Below, one piece after another: positions 13,939 through 19,654 of a stretch of DNA of 19,654 nucleotides. Numbering within the stretch: the first letter of the stretch is position 1; each line of letters starts with the position of its first letter. The stretch is from an uncultured Eisenbergiella sp. (GTDB taxonomy: Bacteria > Bacillota > Clostridia > Lachnospirales > Lachnospiraceae). The translations under genes and the position numbers were made by a program. The notes beneath the pieces were generated by a model. The model was not told the DNA's origin. It saw nothing but the letters and a program-made list of their open reading frames with translations, and did not search any database. Location: positions 1-19,654 of the forward strand of contig CAJUEL010000067.1 in NCBI GenBank assembly GCA_910585455.1, given 5' to 3'.

Positions 13939-14338
13939 CGTTACGATTTACGGTTACTTTGTACGAATCTGCGAATGAATGATCGAAAGATGATTTTACC
14001 CAAAGGGATCGCAGAGGATGTACATTAACATAGGGGGCTGTATGAAAACAGCATATGCGCCTTGCAGGTGTTGTTTTCATACAGCTTCCGAAAAGCAACC
14101 AGTCGGCATTGGCTAAGCCGTATCGGCAGGAAACTGTCCGGTGGCTTTCGGGTATGCCAGGACCGCTGCTTTGAAGCGGAGCGAAGCAGGCTTCTCTGTC
14201 AGGAAAAGCCTGCAGACGGTAAAACGTCCCGATAATCCCTATGATAATGCGAGCGCTTATGGATGCGTTTTTGGAGAAAGATTCTTATTCTCCGTCAGCA
14301 GGGAACAGCTACAAAAAAACATGCAGTTGAGGAAGAAG
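13939..14338 (+). ncRNA. Hairpin-rich noncoding region, candidate guide RNA locus
   Basis: About 400 bp without a convincing gene and with many hairpins. TCTGCGA (13968-13974) can pair with TCGCAGA (14009-14015), enclosing ATC-GAAA-GAT (13982-13991) and CCC-AAA-GGG (13999-14007). A perfect 14-bp stem joins GCTGTATGAAAACA (14037-14050) to its complement (14072-14085) around 21 nt. Further stems are GCAGGCTT/AAGCCTGC (14186-14193, 14206-14213), GACG/CGTC (14215-14228) and GGAGAA/TTCTCC (14273-14278, 14288-14293). None has a clear T-run. TnpB guide RNAs are normally encoded at or just beyond the 3' end of tnpB, which is why a guide RNA is proposed. Part may instead be leader of the following gene or remains of an older insertion. 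Confidence 0.4.
13965..13975 (+). repeat. Site C: 11-bp half-site after the dead-TnpB gene
   Basis: GAATCTGCGAA repeats the right half of site B in the same orientation and is inverted relative to site A. TTACTTT stands shortly upstream in both B and C, but the left arm and most of the spacer are missing here. It may be an element end or a hybrid attachment site. TCTGCGAAA also occurs alone at 2534 and 11892, so an 11-bp match is suggestive only. Confidence 0.45.
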
Positions 14339-16825
14339 ATGAGGAAAGCACAGAAGGAACAGGCGGAGGCGCTGGTTGGGCAGATGGAAGAAGCCCATGA
14401 CCAGATCAAAAGATACATAGAAAAAAACAGCATTCCGTCCGCCCTGAAGCTTTTGGAGGATTGCCAGAATGCCGGCATCACCATCGGTACGCTGATTGAG
14501 GAAACCGAAGGGGAAGGGCACGCGGCGGTCGCCGCGCTGGAGGAATACTGCGACCTGATCGGTCAGATTTTTGAGGATCTGGCGGAGGACAGAGAAAAAG
14601 CGGCAGGCGCGGGCAAAATTTACAAGCTTTTGCGCCGCAGATTGATCAAAGCGGAAAACAGCTTAAAAAACGATGTGCCCGTCAGAACGGAAGCGGTTTT
14701 TCTTCCCTACAAGGCGAGCATGTGGGATTCGCTGGAAAGCGTCTGGCAGGCGGCGGATGCCGATCCGGACTGTGATGCTTACGTCATCCCCATTCCGTAC
14801 TATGACAAAAATCCCGACGGAAGCTTTCGGGAAATGCACTATGAGGGCGACCAGTATCCGGCGTATGTGCCGATCACCAGATATGACGCGTTTGATCTGG
14901 AAGCGCACCATCCGGACATGATTTTTATCCATAACCCATACGATGCATACAACTATGTCACGAGCGTACATCCGGATTTTTACTCGGACCGGCTAAAAAA
15001 GCTTACGGATAAATTAGTTTATATACCTTATTTCATATTGGGGGAGGTTGATCCGGAGGATGACGCGGTTGTGGAGGGCGTGAAGCATTTCGTCACGACA
15101 CAGGCGGTATTAAATGCGGACAAAGTCATTGTGCAGTCCGAGGCGATGAAGCAGGTGTACATCAGGGCACTTCTGGATGCTACGGACAACCACAGCGAGG
15201 AAGCCCGGGCGTATTGGGATGAAAAAATACTGGGGCTGGGCTCGCCGAAGGTGGATAAGGTGCTGCGCACGGGAAAGGAAGACGTAGAGGTGCCCGCCGG
15301 GTGGCTTTCGATCATCGAAAAGCCGGATGGAACCTGGAAGAAAATCATCTTTTATAATACGGGCATTGCGGCGCTGCTGGAGCATAATGAGAAGATGCTG
15401 GACAAGATTGAGGATGTGCTCCGGGTTTTTTATGAGAATCGGGATGAGGTGGCGCTGCTCTGGCGGCCGCATCCACTGATCGAAAGCACGCTTAAGTCCA
15501 TGAGACCGCAGCTTTGGGAGAGGTATCGGGAGATTGTGAGACGGTATCGGACAGAGGGCTGGGGGATTTATGACGATACGGCGGATATGGATCGGGCGGT
15601 GGCGGTGAGTGATGGGTATTATGGGGATTTTAGTAGCGTGGCAGAGTTATATAAAGAAACTGAAAAAGTTATATTAATACAGAATCCTGATGTAAAGCAG
15701 AAAGATTTTGGGAAAGTTTGTGTATTGGATGCTGTTTATTTTCGGGAACAGGTTTGGTTTAGTGCATGTTATTTTAATGGATTATTCGCATTAAATAGAA
15801 AAACTGGAAAGGTAGAATTTTCAGGACAGTTTCCAGGTGAGGAGACTAACAGTTGGTATTTATATTCGTCAGCAATAGCTATAGATAATAGAATATATTT
15901 TATTCCCTTTCTGGCAAAGACGATTGCGATATTTAATGTTGAAAAAAAGACTTTTTCTGATATTGCATTGGATAAAAAGTATGTGAAATCGGGAAAAAAT
16001 AGATGTCTTTTTATGGGAACAGAAAAATATAAACAATATATATTTATATTTCCGGTTTTTGGAAAATGTATTTTACGTTTAAATACCGAAAATGGGCAAT
16101 TAGTATACATTACAGAATGGTTAAATCAGATTAAAGATATTGTTTTTGATACAGAAGATGGATTTTTTAGACAACAATGTGTAATTCGAGAGGAAAAAAT
16201 CTATGTACCTTTTTGCAATGTTAATGCCGTGATGGAATTGGATTGTAATACCTTGATAACAAAAATACACGTAGTAGGTAAAAAGAAGGTTGGGTATTCA
16301 GGGATTAGCTTCGACGGAAGTAGTTTTTGGTTATCACCAAGGGCATATGATCATATTCTCAAGTGGAATCCAAATACAAATGAAAAAGAAGAAATTAGAA
16401 TTTGTTCTATAAAAAGAGAAGTAAGACCGTATGCTTATGTGGGGATTTTGTGTCTGCCAGATAAAGTGGTTATATACCATTCTGAAGACCAAAAAGAATG
16501 GATAGATACATCAGAAAAAAGAGTGGAGATTGCTGAAGGAAATTATTCATTTGTCAAATCTGATGGAGAAAAGTGTATATATTACAGGAGTGATTTGGGA
16601 ATGCTTGCAATGTTTGATACTACTAGAAGTTGTAAAGAGGAGATAGAAGTTATTGTAGAAAATGAGTTATGTATGAACTTATGCATGAATGAAAGAAAAA
16701 TAATATATGAGTTACCTGAAAAAAATCTTGTACAGTTGATTTTGTTAATAAAAAAGGAAAAAAAAGTAAAGAAGAAAAGTATGAAAAACTGTAAATATGG
16801 GAACAAGATTTATCAGAAAATATAG
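14339..16825 (+). CDS. CDP-glycerol glycerophosphotransferase-like protein with propeller-like C-terminal region
   Basis: An 828-residue protein probably acting in a surface polymer or glycan locus. The ATG at 14339 is preferred: TGAGGAAG lies just upstream, the protein then starts MRKAQKEQAEALVGQMEEAH, and the longer open frame (from 14141) runs into the hairpin region; ATG 14321 is an alternative. Residues 1-95 are helical. About 100-440 resemble the glycerophosphotransferase family, with AVFLPYKASMWDSLESVWQA, the HNPYD segment, WRPHPL and the SDGYYGDFSS segment near its end. From about 450 the sequence changes to repeated aromatic beta-strand blocks (VWFSACYFNGLFALN, IYFIPFLAKTIAIFN, IYVPFCNVNAVMELD), consistent with a beta-propeller. 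Base composition falls abruptly near 15645, at this domain junction, which points to recombination. The catalytic assignment is by resemblance and should be treated as tentative. Confidence 0.65.
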   Translation: MRKAQKEQAEALVGQMEEAHDQIKRYIEKNSIPSALKLLEDCQNAGITIGTLIEETEGEGHAAVAALEEYCDLIGQIFEDLAEDREKAAGAGKIYKLLRRRLIKAENSLKNDVPVRTEAVFLPYKASMWDSLESVWQAADADPDCDAYVIPIPYYDKNPDGSFREMHYEGDQYPAYVPITRYDAFDLEAHHPDMIFIHNPYDAYNYVTSVHPDFYSDRLKKLTDKLVYIPYFILGEVDPEDDAVVEGVKHFVTTQAVLNADKVIVQSEAMKQVYIRALLDATDNHSEEARAYWDEKILGLGSPKVDKVLRTGKEDVEVPAGWLSIIEKPDGTWKKIIFYNTGIAALLEHNEKMLDKIEDVLRVFYENRDEVALLWRPHPLIESTLKSMRPQLWERYREIVRRYRTEGWGIYDDTADMDRAVAVSDGYYGDFSSVAELYKETEKVILIQNPDVKQKDFGKVCVLDAVYFREQVWFSACYFNGLFALNRKTGKVEFSGQFPGEETNSWYLYSSAIAIDNRIYFIPFLAKTIAIFNVEKKTFSDIALDKKYVKSGKNRCLFMGTEKYKQYIFIFPVFGKCILRLNTENGQLVYITEWLNQIKDIVFDTEDGFFRQQCVIREEKIYVPFCNVNAVMELDCNTLITKIHVVGKKKVGYSGISFDGSSFWLSPRAYDHILKWNPNTNEKEEIRICSIKREVRPYAYVGILCLPDKVVIYHSEDQKEWIDTSEKRVEIAEGNYSFVKSDGEKCIYYRSDLGMLAMFDTTRSCKEEIEVIVENELCMNLCMNERKIIYELPEKNLVQLILLIKKEKKVKKKSMKNCKYGNKIYQKI

Positions 16826-16896
16826 GGAAAAATGGGCGGGCAGGATAAAAATGTTGGATAGGATATATTTGCAGTGTGATAGTAGATATAATAAAC

Positions 16897-18179
16897 TCAA
16901 ACTTCCCACATGAAATCAGGGTACAAAGCCTTGATAAATGCGGGCTGAGACACAAACCAGTTAATAAGTTGCATTTTTACTTCATTTGTGATAGCAATGG
17001 CGTGATTCCGGATGCCATCACACAGAATTTTGAGCAGGCTGCCCAATGCTGTACTCAGTTCAATGTCTTGTATATCATCGCAGCAGACATAAAACAGCTC
17101 GCAGATAGTTTTCTGGTCATTGTTTTTACGGCGCATCCATTCCAAGATGATATATCTGGTAAACACAAGTGCTGTGCGGCTTACTGTCAGGTCATAACTG
17201 AGCCCCTGAAATTCATCCCCGAGATCCAGCAGTGACTTTCCAGCCCGAAAAATACTTCAATCGACCACCTGCGCCCGTAGATGCGTACCACTTCCCTGTC
17301 CGAAAGGCTGCAGTCAGTCGTCAGGAGCACGATGTATTCGTTTTTCTTATTCCGGTTCCTGACAAACACAAGCTTGGCTGGGATATGGTCTTTGCCGGTT
17401 TTTACACAGACAGGGCCAAAGATATTGCCGCTGTGTGTTGAATTCCACAAACACCGTAAGCTGCTTTAGGTTATACAGCCTGCCCTTGTACCAATAGCGT
17501 TGCTTGTTGCCTTTCAGCATGCCGATGACATCAATGCCTTTTTAACGAGTTCCTTGATAAAAGGCTCGTTTGTGAACCAGGTGTCCATAAGGACGTAGTC
17601 TGCCTTGCGTTTATCTATGGAATCCGATGCGGGTATGACTCTCTTCCTCGCATCAGCAGAAGCCATCATGTTGAAGCCTACAGGCATTAAACTATACCCG
17701 TCTGTCCAGCCAAGGGTCAGCATGTTGAACCCTTTTACCGTTTTATGGATGACATGGTCATAGACACGGGATAGGAGCTCTTCTTTTTTGCTGCGTTCCC
17801 GTGGTATGACGGAGTCATCCAGCACCAGGCACGGCATCCTGTCAGGCTTTGTCAGGGAGTTGAAGTAACCCGTGGTCCTGACAGCAAGCAAGGTAAGGAA
17901 ACGCTTCCAGTTATACCTAGGCTCATTCAGAAAACGGTAATAGGTATTTTTTGAAAATGTCATATCCTACTTTTTTGAATTCAGGAAATGGTATAGGTTG
18001 CAGTTCTGGAATACGAGGAGGAACAGGAACTGGAAGGTATCAAATATGCTTCCACCTTTCTTCTTCCGGATATTGGATACCTTCAGCAGCCAGCAGATGC
18101 CCAGTTCCTTGATGGAATTGCCGAATTGGCATTCCACTGCATTTTCGGTATTCACTTTTTGGCTGTTTTCTGTTATCAT
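16897..18179 (-). pseudogene. IS4-family transposase, frameshifted and internally deleted
   Basis: The reading frame is broken into at least four pieces on the minus strand: 18179-17967 (N-terminal, FDTFQFLFLLVFQNCNLYHF), 17963-17514, 17450-17187 and 17166-16897. The first break is a TAG right before the SKNTYYRFLNEP segment. The DDE catalytic set is still traceable: first Asp in VLDDSVI, second in YVLMDTWFTNEPF and Glu in YGRRWSIEVFF, the IS4 YREK-type motif. In the second piece IDKR runs straight into ADYVLMDTW, where the family normally has a few dozen more residues, so there is an internal deletion. The last piece keeps the typical C-terminal ILEWMRRKNNDQKT. No functional transposase can be made. 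Confidence 0.85.
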
Positions 18180-18330
18180 ATGGATAGCATCTATTTCTTG
18201 GTATTTTGTTGGATTCGCTATCTATATTATACCAGATTTAGGTGCTATTTTGTTGTCAATACATCAAATAAATGACTGATTTAGCTTGATTTTTCAAGAG
18301 CTTATGCACATTTTTGATGTGGGAGGTTTG
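16898..18330 (-). mobile_element. Decayed IS4-family insertion sequence
   Basis: CAAACTTCCCACAT at 16898-16911 and ATGTGGGAGGTTTG at 18317-18330 form 14-bp terminal inverted repeats with one mismatch, 1,433 bp apart. Between them lies a broken IS4-type transposase on the minus strand, so the limits agree with the family's usual size. No convincing target duplication is visible. Its GC content is higher than the AT-rich genes on either side. Confidence 0.8.
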
Positions 18331-18361
18331 ATTATATTTATTTGATACAGCAGAGGATTTT

Positions 18362-18481
18362 ATGAAACTTTGGTCAAACAGGGATGATATGGAGTCTGTT
18401 CGGCATTATGAATTTTATGAAAAAAACTGGAAAAAAAATTTTTATAGTTTTTTACAAATGATTGGTTTGAAAATTTGTTGA
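18362..18481 (+). CDS. Short orphan ORF, 39 aa, possibly a truncated gene
   Basis: It reads MKLWSNRDDMESVRHYEFYE and onward, ending at TGA 18479-18481. A modest ribosome binding site (AGAGGA) lies upstream and the next gene starts 18 bp later. I do not recognise it. The composition is protein-like and AT-rich like its right-hand neighbour. It lies 31 bp from the end of the IS remnant, so it may be the leftover start of a larger gene lost around that insertion. Confidence 0.35.
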   Translation: MKLWSNRDDMESVRHYEFYEKNWKKNFYSFLQMIGLKIC

Positions 18482-18499
18482 AATGGGGAGGAAGTTTAT

Positions 18500-19597
18500 A
18501 TGAGGCTTTGTCTATATGGGGCGGGAAAGACGGGAAGAACTTTTATAAAAAAGAATAAAGATTTTTTTAGAAAAAAATATGTGGAGATTTTCTTTGCAGA
18601 CAGCAATTCAGATTTAACCGGCTTTGAAATAGAGGGATATAAGGTAAGAGAAGTAGAATATATTGATGAGGAAACCGAAATTATAATTACAACTTCATTT
18701 TGGTTTGAAGTTTATCAGATGTGCTATCGAAAGCATTATTCAGTTATTGGAATCTATGATGTGTATTTAGACAAGATATGTTCATATGAAGAATTCTGCA
18801 GAGAGAAAAGAAGCGGATATATGAATGGCAGATATATTCAATATATTGAGCAGAAGGAAAAAAGAGTAGGAAATGCTGTAAAGAACTTTTTAGAGACAGA
18901 AAATCTTTTCAAGAATATTAGTGAGATAGCCTTTATGTTGTCGAATTTGTGTAATTATGCTTGTGAACATAAAAAATGTCCTGCGAATCATATTGGGCAA
19001 AAAGAAATTTTATCCAGCAAAGTTATATTTAGAGTTTTAGAGGAATTGAAGACAGTTGATTTTGACGGAGTTATATGTTTTCACATCTATAATGAGCCGT
19101 TGATAGATCCAAGGTTATTTTGGTTTATTGAGTATATAAAAAAGAATTTAATACATGCAAAAATTGAGATATACAGTAATGGATATTATTTAAATGGTCA
19201 GATGATAAATGAATTGGAAGAGATCGGAGTGGATATTTTGCAGGTTACTGGATATGGTGAAAAAGAATATGAACGGTTGTTAGATTTAAAAACTGATATG
19301 GCATATTGTGTATTATTTGGAAACTTAGATGAACGTCTTAATATGTATGAAGAGAGTGAAACGCCAATATCAGTCACCCCATGTAAAACATATTTTACGC
19401 AGGTATCCATATATTCAGACGGTGAAATAGGAACATGCTGTTTGGATTATAAGCATCCATATAAGCTGGCGAATATTTATAATATGTCTTTAGAAGAGGC
19501 GATGAATAGTGAAAAGATGAAAACTGTACAGAAAAAATTACTTAAAGGCGACAGAACCCTTTTCCCAATTTGCAAAAATTGTAATTGGAATAGATAA
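18500..19597 (+). CDS. Radical SAM/SPASM-like protein with N-terminal nucleotide-binding-like region
   Basis: A 365-residue cytoplasmic protein preceded by GGGGAGGAAG. Residues 1-75 look like a Rossmann-type part, MRLCLYGAGKTGRTF with the GxGxxG-like loop, as in many polysaccharide-biosynthesis proteins. From about 140 there is a radical SAM-like core: NLCNYACEHKKCP (149-161), then YNEPLID (197-203) in the place of the usual GGEP strand. Cys151, 155 and 160 give C-X3-C-X4-C, one residue longer than the classical C-X3-C-X2-C. The C-terminal part has cysteines at 295, 313, 314, 358 and 361, consistent with a SPASM-like cluster domain (SDGEIGTCC, ICKNCNW). It is strongly AT-rich, like the 3' part of the large gene to its left. 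A role in modifying a surface glycan or its precursor is inferred from context. Confidence 0.75.
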   Translation: MRLCLYGAGKTGRTFIKKNKDFFRKKYVEIFFADSNSDLTGFEIEGYKVREVEYIDEETEIIITTSFWFEVYQMCYRKHYSVIGIYDVYLDKICSYEEFCREKRSGYMNGRYIQYIEQKEKRVGNAVKNFLETENLFKNISEIAFMLSNLCNYACEHKKCPANHIGQKEILSSKVIFRVLEELKTVDFDGVICFHIYNEPLIDPRLFWFIEYIKKNLIHAKIEIYSNGYYLNGQMINELEEIGVDILQVTGYGEKEYERLLDLKTDMAYCVLFGNLDERLNMYEESETPISVTPCKTYFTQVSIYSDGEIGTCCLDYKHPYKLANIYNMSLEEAMNSEKMKTVQKKLLKGDRTLFPICKNCNWNR

Positions 19598-19605
19598 GGA
19601 GCAAT

Positions 19606-19654
19606 TTGGTAATATGTCAAGAGGAAAATGAAAAAGATTTCCTTGGAAAAGGGT
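19606..19654 (+). CDS. Possible gene start cut by the window end
   Basis: AAGGAG (19596-19601) is placed for a TTG start at 19606, giving an open frame VICQEENEKDFLGKG to the edge. An ATG at 19628 with AGAGGA upstream gives another frame, MKKISLEKG. Either could be the next gene of the AT-rich locus. Too little is visible to choose. Confidence 0.3.
   Translation, partial: MVICQEENEKDFLGKG

Larger units (their letters stand above)
11161..13976 (+). mobile_element. Tyrosine recombinase / nuclease-dead TnpB module
   Basis: This unit of about 2.8 kb contains a recombinase gene and a TnpB-like gene in the same direction. Its outer ends share an 11-bp inverted match: TTCGCAGATTC at 11162-11172 and GAATCTGCGAA at 13965-13975. 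A full copy of the left site lies inverted between the two genes. No clear target duplication is seen outside. TnpB genes are normally paired with HUH (IS200/IS605) or serine (IS607) transposases, so pairing with a tyrosine recombinase is atypical. Whether the unit moves as a whole, or only flips internally, cannot be decided from one copy. Confidence 0.55.

Noticed and set aside
14141..14338. Extended N-terminus of the large surface-polymer gene, including a segment RPDNPYDNA that resembles the DNA-A motif of IS3-type transposases
   Set aside because: The stretch is full of hairpins and lacks a ribosome binding site. The transposase resemblance covers only nine residues and fails beyond them, so I treat it as coincidence or an unrecognisable remnant.
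1..19654. CRISPR arrays, tRNA and rRNA genes
   Set aside because: No regularly spaced repeats, tRNA cloverleaf or rRNA sequence was found on reading both strands; this was by eye and a computed scan was not possible.

Overview
The window reads as a chromosomal segment of a Bacillota of the Lachnospiraceae type. The evidence is family-level: a T-box leader before an asparagine synthetase gene, strong AGGAGG-type ribosome binding sites, ATGA-coupled gene pairs, an Rpn-type nuclease of the kind abundant in Lachnospiraceae, and a GC-balanced backbone that turns sharply AT-rich near the right end. No species is claimed.

Positions 1-9200 look mostly like resident backbone. A 182-bp near-palindrome opens the window and a 58-codon hypothetical gene with its own promoter and terminator follows. 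Next come a translationally coupled pair (ADP-ribosylglycohydrolase-family protein and GH105-type unsaturated glycosidase), a strong terminator, a coupled pair of exporter-type ABC half-transporters, and asnB. asnB is controlled by a T-box leader whose specifier reads AAC (Asn), so it should respond to uncharged tRNA-Asn. An Rpn-type nuclease/transposase and a convergent XRE regulator follow.

Positions 11161-13976 hold the most unusual unit: a complete tyrosine recombinase followed by a TnpB-like protein in which all three RuvC acidic residues are replaced (His, Thr, Ala) while the zinc ribbon is kept. The recombinase gene is flanked by two perfect 28-bp sites in inverted orientation. Each site has the architecture of a tyrosine-recombinase crossover site (9-12 bp arms around a 9-bp spacer). 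A strong outward-facing promoter lies just inside the left site; inversion would aim it at the dead-TnpB gene. An 11-bp half-site lies after the TnpB gene, followed by about 400 bp of hairpin-rich noncoding DNA that could encode a guide RNA. The working hypothesis is a recombinase-switched, nuclease-dead TnpB module. This is inference from sequence; inversion, RNA guidance and target are all untested.

From 14339 to the end lies a surface-glycan-like locus. It starts with a large protein that joins a CDP-glycerol-glycerophosphotransferase-like part to a propeller-like C-terminal part, and base composition drops abruptly inside that gene near 15645. A decayed IS4-family element (16898-18330) with recognisable terminal inverted repeats follows, then a short orphan ORF, a radical SAM/SPASM-like protein with an N-terminal nucleotide-binding-like region, and the start of a further possible gene cut by the window edge.
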